Of a DNA stretch of 64,000 nt, positions 42,947 through 51,863 are shown one piece after another (position 1 is the first letter of the stretch; every line of letters begins with the position of its first letter). Under the pieces are notes generated by a model. The model saw only the letters and a list, made by a program, of their open reading frames with translations, did no database searches and had not been told where the DNA came from. This stretch comes from Paenarthrobacter aurescens (GTDB lineage: Bacteria; Actinomycetota; Actinomycetes; Actinomycetales; Micrococcaceae), in contig NZ_JAOEFX010000013.1 in assembly GCF_025421775.1 (NCBI RefSeq), positions 59,804 to 123,803 of the forward strand. Direction: 5' to 3'. Made by a program: the position numbers and the translations under genes.

Positions 42947-44194
42947 ATGAAGAACTGGGCAGGAAACCTTGAGTACTCGTCCGCGGAGGTGCAGCAACCC
43001 ACCACCGTGGAGCAGCTGCGTGAGCTCGTGGCCAACGCAACAGCGATCAAGGCACTCGGTTCCCGGCACTCCTTCAACACGGTGGCCGACACAGACGGCA
43101 CCCACATCCTGCTTGACGCACTGCCCCAGGAAGTTGTCCTCAACAGGGACACGGGCACCGTGAAGGTCAGCGGAGGCATTAGCTACGGAGCGCTCGGCCG
43201 CGCAGTGGAGGAGCAGGGTTACGCCATCCACAACCTCGCGTCGCTACCCCATATCTCCGTCGCGGGCGCCATCCAAACCGGCACCCACGGAAGCGGAGTC
43301 AACAACCCGTCCCTGGCTGCCGCCGTCGTGAGTGTTGACCTGGTGCGCGCCTCCGGCGAGTTGGTGACGCTCACAGCGGACGACGACGAATTCCTCGCCA
43401 GCGTGGTGGGCGTGGGATCCCTGGGCATCGTGACGGGGCTGGAGCTCGCCGTCCGTCCGAGCTATGAGGTCCGGCAGCGCGTGCTCACCGGTTTGTCGTG
43501 GGAGGCCGCGTTGGAGAACTTCGACGCCATCGCGTCAAGTGCCTACAGCGTCAGCTTCTTCACCGACTACGCCGGTGACACCATCCCGCAGGTCTGGCTC
43601 AAGGCCTTGGACTCCGAACCTCCCCTGCCTGATCTCTTTGGGGCCACGGCTGCGACGGCCGCCATGCATCCCCTGCCGGACATGTCAGCTGAGAACTGCA
43701 CCGAGCAACTGGACGTCGCCGGCAAGTGGTTGGACCGCTTGCCCCACTTCCGTCACGAATTCACGCCCAGCAACGGCGAAGAACTGCAGAGCGAATTCCT
43801 CCTGCCGTTGCATCATGCACCCGCTGCACTGCAGGCGGTACGTGGCCTCGCGGACAAGCTCGCGCCGCTGCTGTTCGTCTCCGAAATCCGGACAGTGGCA
43901 GCGGACGAGTTCTGGCTCAGCCCGTTCTACCAGCAGCAGAGCGTGGCATTGCACTTCACGTGGAAGCCGATGCAGGCCGAAGTAGAGGCAGTGCTCCCTG
44001 AGCTTGAAGAAGCGCTGCGGCCTTTCGGCGCCCGCCCGCACTGGGGCAAACTCTTCACACCCAGCCAGTACGACTTCGCTGCGCTCTACCCCCGGTTCGA
44101 GGACTTCCGGGCGCTGGTCCTGGCAAGTGATCCCACAGGCAAGTTCCGGAACAGCCTCCTGGACAGCGTGCTGGGCGTGGCCGTTACGTCCTAG
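42947..44194 (+). CDS. FAD-dependent alditol/xylitol oxidase (aldonolactone oxidase family)
   Basis: 415 residues from ATG 42947. L-G-S-R-H-S-F-N at ~39-46 holds the His that binds FAD covalently in alditol oxidases. H-N-L-A-S-L-P-H-I-S-V-A-G-A-I-Q-T-G-T-H-G-S is the VAO-fold PP loop region. The C-terminal part matches the ALO domain. It would oxidise a polyol at C1 to an aldose with O2, giving H2O2. Control by the neighbouring LacI protein fits polyol use. Confidence 0.88.
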   Translation: MKNWAGNLEYSSAEVQQPTTVEQLRELVANATAIKALGSRHSFNTVADTDGTHILLDALPQEVVLNRDTGTVKVSGGISYGALGRAVEEQGYAIHNLASLPHISVAGAIQTGTHGSGVNNPSLAAAVVSVDLVRASGELVTLTADDDEFLASVVGVGSLGIVTGLELAVRPSYEVRQRVLTGLSWEAALENFDAIASSAYSVSFFTDYAGDTIPQVWLKALDSEPPLPDLFGATAATAAMHPLPDMSAENCTEQLDVAGKWLDRLPHFRHEFTPSNGEELQSEFLLPLHHAPAALQAVRGLADKLAPLLFVSEIRTVAADEFWLSPFYQQQSVALHFTWKPMQAEVEAVLPELEEALRPFGARPHWGKLFTPSQYDFAALYPRFEDFRALVLASDPTGKFRNSLLDSVLGVAVTS

Positions 44195-44197
44195 CGG

Positions 44198-45955
44198 CTA
44201 CTCGATGTGAGCCAGCACGGCGCCAGCTGTGACCACACCACCGGGTGCCGACAGCACCTCGGAGAGCGTTCCTGCGCGGTGGGCGGGCACCTGGGTCTCC
44301 ATCTTCATGGCTTCAAGGACCACCAAGGGGTCACCGGCGGATACCTCGTCGCCGGGTTCCACGAGCCACTTCACCACGGTACCGGCCATGCTGGAGACGA
44401 GGGCGGATTCAGCAACGGATGAATCCGAATCAGAAACCGGCAGTCCCGTGACGTCCGCAGCCGTGGGAAGCCCCTGACCGGAACGTGCCCAGCCATCCAA
44501 CAGATCCGCTGGAAGGCCAACAGCCAGCCGCTTGCCGTCGACATCGATCGTGATGGTTCGACGTTCCCCTTCGGGGGCAACCACGTTGTATTCGGGGTCC
44601 ACGGGGATCTGGTCTGCGAAGTCGGTCTCGATCCAACGGGTATGAACCCGCATTCCGGCCACGGAAGTGAAATCCTCGGACTCCAGGACCGCGCGATGGA
44701 ACGGCAGGACAGTTGCCAGCCCCGTGATGTTGATTTCGGCGAGGGCCCGGCGGGCACGGCGCAGCGCCTGCTGGCGGTCAGCTCCGGTGACGATCAGTTT
44801 GGCCAACAGCGAGTCGAACTGCGGCGCCACGAACGAGCCGGACCGGACACCGGTGTCCAAGCGGATGCCTGGACCAGTCGGCGCTTCAAAGGAATCCACC
44901 GTGCCAGGGGACGGCAGGAATCCACGGCCCACGTCCTCGGCGTTGATACGGAACTCGAAGGAGTGTCCCCGTGCCGCGGGATCCTCCGTGATGCTCAGGG
45001 GCAGGCCGGCAGCAATGCGGAACTGCTCCTGCACAAGGTCAATCCCGGCAGTTTCCTCCGTGATGGGGTGCTCAACCTGGAGGCGTGTGTTGACCTCAAG
45101 GAATGCCACAGCGCCATCAGCGGACACCAGGAATTCCACTGTCCCGGCACCGTAATAGCCGGCCTCACGGACGATAGCCTTGGCGCCGTCGTAAATCTGT
45201 TGCCGCTGAGCCTCGCTCAGGAAGGGAGCCGGAGCTTCTTCCACGAGTTTCTGGTGGCGGCGCTGCAGCGAACAATCGCGCGTACCCACCACAACCACGT
45301 TGCCGTGGACGTCGGCGATGACCTGCGCCTCAACGTGACGGGGGCGGTCAAGGTACTGCTCCACGAAACATTCCCCACGGCCGAAGGCAGCCACGGCTTC
45401 GCGGACTGCAGAGTCGAACGCTTCCTCAACTTCAGTGAGCTCCCGAACTACCTTCAGCCCGCGCCCTCCACCGCCAAAAGCAGCCTTGATGGCAAGCGGA
45501 AGGCCATGTTGCTCGGCAAAAGCACGGGCTTCAGCGGCAGATGACACCGGTCCGTCGCTGCCTGCCACGAGGGGCGCGCCGGCGCGGACAGCGATCTCGC
45601 GTGCGGTGATCTTGTTGCCCAGCTGGCGGATGGACTCAGGGGACGGGCCGATCCACTCGAGTCCGGCGTCGAGCACTGCTTGCGCAAAGTCGGCGTTCTC
45701 GGACAGGAAGCCATAGCCGGGGTGGACGGCGTCCGCCCCGGCCTGCGCCGCGACCGCCAGCAGCTTTTCAATGTTCAGATAGGTTTCAGCCGGCGAGTTT
45801 CCGCCCAGGCTGTAGGCTTCGTCGGCCGCACCAACGTGCATGGCGTCGGCGTCGATGTCGGCGTAAACGGCTACCGACGAGATGCCGGCGTCGTCGCAGG
45901 CTCGGGCGACGCGGACGGCGATTTCGCCGCGGTTCGCGATCAGGACCTTACGCAT
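44198..45955 (-). CDS. Biotin carboxylase fused to biotin carrier domain
   Basis: 585 residues. The opening V-L-I-A-N-R-G-E-I-A-V-R-V and H-P-G-Y-G-F-L-S-E-N are biotin carboxylase N-terminal signatures. The ATP-grasp domain follows (G-G-G-G-R-G near 165, F-L-E-V-N-T-R-L-Q-V-E-H). The C-terminal BCCP domain has E-A-M-K551-M, the biotinylated lysine. It carboxylates biotin with ATP and bicarbonate. No acetyl/propionyl-CoA carboxyltransferase gene is near. The PxpBC-like fusion seven bases upstream is homologous to the carboxyltransferase of urea carboxylase and could be the partner. Confidence 0.9.
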   Translation of the reverse strand: MRKVLIANRGEIAVRVARACDDAGISSVAVYADIDADAMHVGAADEAYSLGGNSPAETYLNIEKLLAVAAQAGADAVHPGYGFLSENADFAQAVLDAGLEWIGPSPESIRQLGNKITAREIAVRAGAPLVAGSDGPVSSAAEARAFAEQHGLPLAIKAAFGGGGRGLKVVRELTEVEEAFDSAVREAVAAFGRGECFVEQYLDRPRHVEAQVIADVHGNVVVVGTRDCSLQRRHQKLVEEAPAPFLSEAQRQQIYDGAKAIVREAGYYGAGTVEFLVSADGAVAFLEVNTRLQVEHPITEETAGIDLVQEQFRIAAGLPLSITEDPAARGHSFEFRINAEDVGRGFLPSPGTVDSFEAPTGPGIRLDTGVRSGSFVAPQFDSLLAKLIVTGADRQQALRRARRALAEINITGLATVLPFHRAVLESEDFTSVAGMRVHTRWIETDFADQIPVDPEYNVVAPEGERRTITIDVDGKRLAVGLPADLLDGWARSGQGLPTAADVTGLPVSDSDSSVAESALVSSMAGTVVKWLVEPGDEVSAGDPLVVLEAMKMETQVPAHRAGTLSEVLSAPGGVVTAGAVLAHIE

Positions 45956-45962
45956 CAAATAC

Positions 45963-47627
45963 TCACTTCTCTGGGGTCTTGGTAACAGTCGTGGTGAAGT
46001 CTGGGGAGTCGCGGACAAACCGGAACCGGATCCGTCCGCCGATGGGGACCTGCGCGGCAAGGTCCAGATGTTCATCGCGCACCACTCCGATCACCGGATA
46101 GCCGCCTGTTATGGGGTGGTCCGCCAGAAACAAGACGGGCAGTCCAGCAGGCGGAATCTGGAGGGCGCCGGCCATGGTGCCCTCGCTGGGAAGCTCACCC
46201 TCGCGGGTGCGCTTCAGTGGAGTGCCGTCCAGGCGCATGCCCACACGGTTGGACTGCGGAGTGACCAACCATTCCTGGCCGCACAATGAGTCAAGCGCCT
46301 CCTGATCGAACCAATCGGCTCGCGGTCCAGGCACAACGTCCAACACCGTGACACCAGTTCCCGGGAAATCGGGCTGTAGTTCGGGGCTCCCGACAGCCGT
46401 GGATTCCGTATCCCGGCCGATCGGCAGCGTCTGCCCGATGACCAAAGGAGCAGGTCCGATCCCGGACATCGTGTCCGCTGACCGGCTGCCCAAAACCTCG
46501 GGAACGTCTACTCCGCCTCGGATGGCCAGGTAGTTCCGGAACCCGGACTCCGGAGCACCCACGGTGAGCACCTCGCCGTCGAGCAGCGCGAAAGGCGCGG
46601 CCACCGGGACGGTCCGTCGCGCGCCCGGCTGGACGCCGCCGTCGGGCTCTTCGGACTCAACCCACGACGGCGACTGGACAGTCAGCGTTGCCGGCGCACC
46701 TGCCACGGCAATCACCTGATCACCGACGGCTTCGACGGTCAGCCCTCCGTTGACGGACTCGATGGCCGCTGCCGAAGCGGCATTCCCCACCAGGCGGTTG
46801 GCTCTGCGGAGCGATGCCCTGTCCAGGGCCCCGGCGGCAGAGACGCCCAGCGGACCGTAACCCCGACGGCCCAGGTCCTGGATCAGGCTCTGTGCACCAG
46901 GGTTGAGAATCCGAAGACCGGACTCAGTGTGGTGCTCCTTTTCGGGCTCGCGGGCCTCTGAAGCTCCAGCCGTCACAACCTCCCGGACCGCCCGGTACTG
47001 AACGCGGTCGCCGGGCCTCACAAGCGCAGGCTGCGATCGGTCCAGGTCCCACATCCGCGCCCCGGTGCGGCCGATCAGCTGCCAGCCACCCGGTGAACGG
47101 CGCGGGTAAACGGCTGAGTACTGCCCACCGAGGGCAACAGACCCTGCGGGAACTGCCGTCCGCGGAGAAGAGCGTCGCGGAACCGTGAGGGCTTCATTTT
47201 CGCCCACCATGTAGCCGAAGCCGGGAGCGAACCCCGCGAAGGCAACGGTCCAGATCTGGCCGCTATGCGCTGCGATGACACCGTCCACGCTGAGACCGGT
47301 GAGCTCCGCAACATCGGCGAGGTCATCGCCGTCGTACACGGTATCGATGACCACCAACCCGGAGTCAGTGACTTCCGGTGCGGTGAGTTCCAGCTCCAGT
47401 AGCCTGGCGCCGATAGCGCGGGTGGCCGACGCCGACTCACCCACCACCATTACCGTTTCCGCGGCTGCGAGCACGTCCACCTGACCAGGGAGCGGGGACT
47501 TGTAGAGCATGTCCTGCAGGGCCAGGACATCCTGCAGGCCATCCAGCTCGGCCAGGACGGCACGGGTGCCGACGGGCCTGACGGAGCGAACCCTCTTAGC
47601 GGTGGTCGTTTGCATCACGGTTTCCAT
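45963..47627 (-). CDS. Fused 5-oxoprolinase subunits PxpB-PxpC (KipI-KipA, urea-carboxylase CT-like)
   Basis: 554 residues from ATG 47627; ATG 47615 is an alternative. The N-terminal ~220 are the KipI/PxpB (AHS1) domain, with A-F-A-G-F-A-P-G-F-G-Y-M-V-G and L-I-G-R-T. The C-terminal ~300 are KipA/PxpC (AHS2): V-L/I-L-N-P-G-A-Q-S-L-I-Q-D-L-G-R-R-G-Y near 248, then G-V-S-A-A-G-A-L-D. Separate in most bacteria, the two are fused here, as in the carboxyltransferase part of urea carboxylase. With PxpA it should form ATP-dependent 5-oxoprolinase; with the biotin carboxylase it could form a carboxylase. Confidence 0.88.
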   Translation of the reverse strand: METVMQTTTAKRVRSVRPVGTRAVLAELDGLQDVLALQDMLYKSPLPGQVDVLAAAETVMVVGESASATRAIGARLLELELTAPEVTDSGLVVIDTVYDGDDLADVAELTGLSVDGVIAAHSGQIWTVAFAGFAPGFGYMVGENEALTVPRRSSPRTAVPAGSVALGGQYSAVYPRRSPGGWQLIGRTGARMWDLDRSQPALVRPGDRVQYRAVREVVTAGASEAREPEKEHHTESGLRILNPGAQSLIQDLGRRGYGPLGVSAAGALDRASLRRANRLVGNAASAAAIESVNGGLTVEAVGDQVIAVAGAPATLTVQSPSWVESEEPDGGVQPGARRTVPVAAPFALLDGEVLTVGAPESGFRNYLAIRGGVDVPEVLGSRSADTMSGIGPAPLVIGQTLPIGRDTESTAVGSPELQPDFPGTGVTVLDVVPGPRADWFDQEALDSLCGQEWLVTPQSNRVGMRLDGTPLKRTREGELPSEGTMAGALQIPPAGLPVLFLADHPITGGYPVIGVVRDEHLDLAAQVPIGGRIRFRFVRDSPDFTTTVTKTPEK

Positions 47628-47633
47628 CTTTGG

Positions 47634-48983
47634 CTACGCCGCCGGCTGAGCGTGCGTTCCCTGCATCAAACGGACATCTTCTTCCGGCTTCGGGTCGCGA
47701 CCGAGGAGCATGCCCACGATCGTGACAACAGAAGCGACAAGGATGTAAACGGCGATCAGGTACCAACCTCCGCCGGCTGCCCCATAGAGCGCTGTGAAGA
47801 TGATGGGTGCAACGGCTCCACCGATCACACCGGCCAAGGTATAGGCCAGCGAGCTGCCGGCGTAACGGAGTCGGGCCGGGAACTGCTCTGTGATGAACGC
47901 AGCCTGCGGACCGTACATGAAGGCATGGAGTGCCAGGCCGATCACAGTGCCAATGGTCAGCATGGCGACGGACTTGCCCTGGATCATCAGGAAGAACAGC
48001 GGAATGTAAGCGGCGGTCGCTGCTGCGGCGATGCCGTAAACCCAGCGACGGTTGAAACGGTCCGTCAGCGCGCCGGCCGCCGGGATCAGGAACAGCTGGA
48101 AGGCTGAGCCGATCAGGATGGCGGACAGGACGTTGCCCGTGGTCATGCCCAGTTCCTTGGTGGCGTAGACGGCAACGAACACCGTGAACAGCGCATAGAG
48201 GATGTCGGGGCATACACGCGAGAGTGCAGCTGCGACCAAGGCCTTGGGTTGGGTGGTGAAGACTTCCTTGATGGGAGCCTTGGGACGGTCACCGTGCGCC
48301 TGAATGGCCTTGAACACCGGGGTTTCTTCCAGCTTGAGGCGGATGACCAGGCCGAAGACCACCAGGAGAGCGGAGGCCAGGAAGGCTACACGCCAGCCCC
48401 AGGAGAGGAATGCTTCGTCGCTGAGTGACGCAGCGAGGATGGCCAGGACACCATTGGCCATGAGGTTGCCGGCGGGCGGGCCGATCTGTGCTGCGGAGGA
48501 CCAGAAACCGCGCTTGTTGGGGTCGCCGAACTCACTGGACAACAGCACTGCGCCGCCCCATTCGCCGCCGACACCGATGCCCTGCGCCAGTCGCAGCAGC
48601 ACAAGGATGGTTGGTGCCGCGACGCCGATCACCGAGTAATCGGGCAAAGCACCGATGAGGACGGTTGCGACGCCGATGAGGACGAGGGTGAAGACCAGGA
48701 CGTACTTGCGGCCGATCTTGTCACCGAGACGACCAAAGATGATGCCACCGATCGGACGGGCAAGGTAGCCCACCGCGAAGGCTGAGAAGGAGAGAAGCAG
48801 TGCAACGAACTCGTCATTGCCCGGGAAGAAGATCTTGGGGAACACGAGGGCCGAAGCCACTGAGTAGATGGCGAAGTCGTAGTACTCCAGCGAGGTGCCG
48901 GTGAGGCTGGCAACGTACGCCTTAAGCGCGCCGGGCGGTGGCTTCCTTGTCACTGCCTTGGCTGCGTTGTTGGTGCTGGTCAT
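47634..48983 (-). CDS. MFS transporter, MHS family
   Basis: 449 residues with GGAGG six bases before the ATG. Twelve helices. Y-Y-D-F-A-I-Y-S-V-A-S-A after helix 1 and I-F-G-R-L-G-D-K-I-G-R-K-Y mark the metabolite:H+ symporter family. It lies between pxpA and the pxpBC fusion and presumably imports the ring amide or amino-acid-like substrate of that pathway. The 6-base gap to the fusion gene supports one operon. Confidence 0.87.
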   Translation of the reverse strand: MTSTNNAAKAVTRKPPPGALKAYVASLTGTSLEYYDFAIYSVASALVFPKIFFPGNDEFVALLLSFSAFAVGYLARPIGGIIFGRLGDKIGRKYVLVFTLVLIGVATVLIGALPDYSVIGVAAPTILVLLRLAQGIGVGGEWGGAVLLSSEFGDPNKRGFWSSAAQIGPPAGNLMANGVLAILAASLSDEAFLSWGWRVAFLASALLVVFGLVIRLKLEETPVFKAIQAHGDRPKAPIKEVFTTQPKALVAAALSRVCPDILYALFTVFVAVYATKELGMTTGNVLSAILIGSAFQLFLIPAAGALTDRFNRRWVYGIAAAATAAYIPLFFLMIQGKSVAMLTIGTVIGLALHAFMYGPQAAFITEQFPARLRYAGSSLAYTLAGVIGGAVAPIIFTALYGAAGGGWYLIAVYILVASVVTIVGMLLGRDPKPEEDVRLMQGTHAQPAA

Positions 48984-49030
48984 GATGTCCTCCGGGGGGA
49001 TGAGGGATGGTGCGGGGCGCCCAGGATGGG

Positions 49031-49789
49031 CTAGAGGAACGAGCCGACGGTAACGCCGGCAGCGCCCAGTGCGGACTTCACAGCGGTAGCCATCGCAACG
49101 GCTCCGGGTGAGTCACCATGCACGCAGATGCTCTCTGCGCGGATTTTCAGGATGGACCCGTCAATGGTCCTGACGGATTGTTCGGTAGCCATCCGCAGGA
49201 CGTGGTCCGCAACCTCAGCGGGGTCATGGAGGACGGCGCCCGGTTGTGAGCGGGAAACGAGCGTTCCGTCCGGGTTGTACGCACGGTCCGCGAACGCTTC
49301 GGAAACGCCCCGAAGGCCGGCTTCCTCGGCAAGCCGCAGGACTTCAGAGCCGGGGAGGCCGAGGATCGGAAGGGTGGGGTCAACCGATTTCACAGCATCG
49401 ACGACGGCGCGGGCCTGGGCGGTGTGCTTGACGATCGCGTTATAGAGACCGCCGTGGGGCTTCACGTACTGCACACGGGTACCTGTAGTGGCCGCCAGCG
49501 CTTGCAGCGCACCGATCTGGTAGACCACGTCATCGGCCAGTTCCATGGGATCGATGTCCATGAAGCGGCGGCCGAACCCAGCGAGGTCGCGGTAGCCAAC
49601 ATGGGCACCAATCACGACGCCGGCCTCAACCGCCTTTTGGCACGTGCTGCGGATGACGCTGGGGTCGCCAGCGTGGAATCCACACGCAACGTTGGCACTG
49701 GAGACGGACTCAAACATGGCGGCGTCATCGCCGAGTGTCCAGCGCCCGAATGACTCTCCGACGTCGCTGTTCAGATCGATGCTTGCCAT
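49031..49789 (-). CDS. pxpA: 5-oxoprolinase subunit PxpA (LamB/YcsF family)
   Basis: 252 residues opening I-D-L-N-S-D-V-G-E-S-F-G, the family hallmark. N-V-A-C-G-F-H-A-G-D-P, A-H-V-G-Y-R-D-L-A-G-F-G-R-R and V-K-P-H-G-G-L-Y-N are also present. PxpA works with PxpB and PxpC to cleave 5-oxoproline to glutamate with ATP. First gene of the minus-strand operon pxpA, MHS transporter, pxpBC, biotin carboxylase. A GntR/FCD gene is divergent across the operator at 49842-49860. Confidence 0.92.
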   Translation of the reverse strand: MASIDLNSDVGESFGRWTLGDDAAMFESVSSANVACGFHAGDPSVIRSTCQKAVEAGVVIGAHVGYRDLAGFGRRFMDIDPMELADDVVYQIGALQALAATTGTRVQYVKPHGGLYNAIVKHTAQARAVVDAVKSVDPTLPILGLPGSEVLRLAEEAGLRGVSEAFADRAYNPDGTLVSRSQPGAVLHDPAEVADHVLRMATEQSVRTIDGSILKIRAESICVHGDSPGAVAMATAVKSALGAAGVTVGSFL

Positions 49790-49841
49790 GATGTGATCCC
49801 TGCCTCGTGATGTGCGTTACATCCAGCATGCACTATTTCGC

Positions 49842-49860
49842 TGGATTGTTCAACGATCCA
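49842..49860. promoter_or_regulatory. 19-bp palindromic GntR/FadR-type operator
   Basis: tggattgttcaacgatcca is a 19-base palindrome with a single mismatched pair. The GTTnAAC core is as seen in operators of FCD-type GntR regulators. It lies between pxpA (start 49789) and the GntR gene (start 49899), so it can control both. A partial second half-site, gcaatccaa, follows. Confidence 0.7.
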
Positions 49861-49898
49861 GCAATCCAAGGTTTCGGCAATCGTGTAATTTTGGTGTC

Positions 49899-50597
49899 AT
49901 GGCCAGTGCAGATCAGGGAAATTACGACCACGTTGGCCTTAATAGCGCGCGGGCACGGGTACGCATGAAGGTCCCGTCCGTTGCGGAGAGGGTTGCCGAA
50001 GAACTGCGCTACCAACTGGCTGAAGGCTTTTTGGTTCCCGGAGCCAAGTTGACCGAGGCCACCATCGCAGAGGATCTGGGCGTTTCACGGAACACTGTCC
50101 GCGAGGCCTTTGCTGAACTCGCCGCCGAGCGGCTGCTCCTCCGCCAACCCAATAAGGGCGTCTTTGTGGCCACCCTCGAAGCCGGCGATATCCACGACGT
50201 CTACACGGTTCGGCGCGCCATTGAAGTCAGCTCCATCCGCGCCGGTGGCTCACCGGAGCGCATCGCCGCCGTCCGGGCCGCCGTCGAAGAAGGGAAGCGC
50301 GCAGCTGCAGCCGACAACAACGAAGGGCTGGGCAGCGCCAACCAGCATTTCCACGGCGCGATCGTTGCCCTTGCCGAGAGCAACCGGCTGGACACGATCA
50401 TGGCCCAGATCCTCGCGGAGATGCGGCTGTACTTCCACAAGGCCACCATGAACGCGCACTTCTACAGCGACTGGCTCAAGGAAAACGAGCAAATCTGCTC
50501 AGCGTTGGAAGCGGGCGAACTCGAACGCGCTGGCGACCTTCTCCTGGCCTACCTCAACCGCTCAGAGCAGCAGCAGACCGCAATCCACGGCGCGTAG
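49899..50597 (+). CDS. GntR-family regulator (FadR subfamily, FCD domain)
   Basis: 232 residues from ATG 49899. The winged helix has L-T-E-A-T-I-A-E-D-L-G-V-S-R-N-T-V-R-E-A-F near residues 50-70. The all-helical FCD domain follows (D-V-Y-T-V-R-R-A-I-E, N-Q-H-F-H-G-A-I-V-A-L-A-E-S-N-R). Its Asp and His residues usually bind a metal and a carboxylate ligand. It presumably senses 5-oxoproline or a related acid and represses the divergent pxp operon. Confidence 0.88.
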   Translation: MASADQGNYDHVGLNSARARVRMKVPSVAERVAEELRYQLAEGFLVPGAKLTEATIAEDLGVSRNTVREAFAELAAERLLLRQPNKGVFVATLEAGDIHDVYTVRRAIEVSSIRAGGSPERIAAVRAAVEEGKRAAAADNNEGLGSANQHFHGAIVALAESNRLDTIMAQILAEMRLYFHKATMNAHFYSDWLKENEQICSALEAGELERAGDLLLAYLNRSEQQQTAIHGA

Positions 50598-51323
50598 CTA
50601 CCGTTTGCCCTTCTTGCGGGAGCCCTTGCCGCGGCCCTTGTCGGGATTCGGCGCATAGCGCTGCGCAACGGCAGGCTTCCTGGGGCCTCCCCCGCGGCGG
50701 TCGGGCTTTGGTTCCTTCTTGGGCTTCTCCTGCTGGGCTGACGGCTGACGCGAACTCTGCGCCGTCCTCCCCCGCACAATCCCGATGAATTCCTCGATCA
50801 CCGGGCTGTCCGTTCCAACGAGCCACGCCAAACCAATCTGCGTGGTGGGTGCACCGGTCAGGCGCCGCATGACGGTGTCTTTGGCATTCAGATGCCGCGC
50901 CACGGACATCGGCAGAATTGCCAGCCCAGCACCGGCGGCCACCACCTGGAGGGCCATGTCCGGCCCGCCCATTTCCTCAATGTTGAGGAAGTTCTCCTCG
51001 GAGAGATCCTCAAGGGCCACCTCTTCAAACACCGAGATCTCGTGCCCCTTGGGAGCGACCACCACTGGCTGCTCTTCATAGAGGGGGATGACGTTCAGGC
51101 CCTCACGGTCCACGGGCAACCGAACAAAGCTCAGGTCAGCGGAACCGTCATGCAACACCGAAAGCTGCGCATCGTCGTCGGACATGAACGCATGCAACGG
51201 ATAGTCGGGCATCCGCTCTTCCCACCGGCGGATCCATTTCCCAGGAGTCACACCCGCAACATAGGCGAAGCGGAGGCCGGGTAGGGGTTCGGTTGTTTCG
51301 GTGGATTCTTCAGCGGCTGGCAC
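50598..51323 (-). CDS. LysR substrate-binding-domain protein without DNA-binding domain
   Basis: About 241 residues from GTG 51323. P-G-L-R-F-A-Y-V near residue 15 starts directly with the first strand of a LysR effector domain; no winged helix precedes it. The ligand-binding fold runs to ~185. The last ~50 residues are a Lys/Arg/Pro/Gly-rich tail (K-P-K-K-E-P-K-P-D-R-R-G-G-G) ending in K-K-G-K-R, suggesting nucleic-acid contact. It is divergent from the DUF5997 gene, its habitual neighbour in Micrococcaceae. Confidence 0.75.
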   Translation of the reverse strand: MPAAEESTETTEPLPGLRFAYVAGVTPGKWIRRWEERMPDYPLHAFMSDDDAQLSVLHDGSADLSFVRLPVDREGLNVIPLYEEQPVVVAPKGHEISVFEEVALEDLSEENFLNIEEMGGPDMALQVVAAGAGLAILPMSVARHLNAKDTVMRRLTGAPTTQIGLAWLVGTDSPVIEEFIGIVRGRTAQSSRQPSAQQEKPKKEPKPDRRGGGPRKPAVAQRYAPNPDKGRGKGSRKKGKR

Positions 51324-51356
51324 ACACTCACAGTACCGGCCAGATACCCTTGAAGC

Positions 51357-51806
51357 ATGACGTCCTCGAACTCCCAGTCCATGAAGCCGGCAACAGTTGC
51401 CAAGAAACTCGGCATCTACCTGCCCGCGACACCCCAAGAGTTCCAGGATTCGTCCATCTCCCGCGACGAATTCGCCGAACTTCAGGCCAACCCGCCGGAG
51501 TGGCTCGCCGAACTGCGCCGCAACGGCCCCCACCCCCGGCCGGTAGTCGCGCAGAAGCTGAACGTTTCCATCAGCGGCCTCGCCCGCGGCGGCGTCGAAG
51601 ATGCACTCACGACGGCGGAAATCACCGAGCTGCTGCAGGCCCCGCCTCAGTGGTTGGTCACCGAGCGCGCCACGCACGCCGCCGTCCGCTCCGAAGCCCA
51701 GCGCGTCAAGGACGAAGCCGCCAAGAAGGCAGCTACCAAGGAGGCCAGGGACAACGCCGCGGCCAAGCGCGACGCCCCGAAGACCTCCAAGCGCGACCAC
51801 GCCTAA
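51357..51806 (+). CDS. DUF5997 family protein
   Basis: 149 residues. M-K-P-A-T-V-A-K-K-L-G-I-Y-L-P-A-T-P near residue 9 and the P-P-E-W-L-A-E-L-R-R-N-G-P-H-P-R segment match DUF5997. The C-terminal third is a Lys/Ala-rich helix. The function is unknown. It shares a 33-base divergent promoter region with the LysR-domain gene, and the conserved pairing suggests they work together. Confidence 0.82.
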   Translation: MTSSNSQSMKPATVAKKLGIYLPATPQEFQDSSISRDEFAELQANPPEWLAELRRNGPHPRPVVAQKLNVSISGLARGGVEDALTTAEITELLQAPPQWLVTERATHAAVRSEAQRVKDEAAKKAATKEARDNAAAKRDAPKTSKRDHA

Positions 51807-51816
51807 GTCTTAGTGG

Positions 51817-51850
51817 GTTGTGGCCGGGATCTACGGATCCCGGCCACAAC
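51817..51850. terminator. 15-bp terminator hairpin
   Basis: gttgtggccgggatc (51817-51831) and gatcccggccacaac (51836-51850) are perfectly complementary with a four-base loop. It lies between the converging DUF5997 and VOC genes and ends in tgttt on the plus strand, so it can serve both. Confidence 0.85.
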
Positions 51851-51863
51851 TGTTTAACGCGGG

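Noticed and set aside
51324..51800. N-terminal extension of the LysR-domain protein, which might have hidden an HTH
   Set aside because: The extension is the antisense of the DUF5997 gene and shows no HTH; the protein truly starts near 51323.
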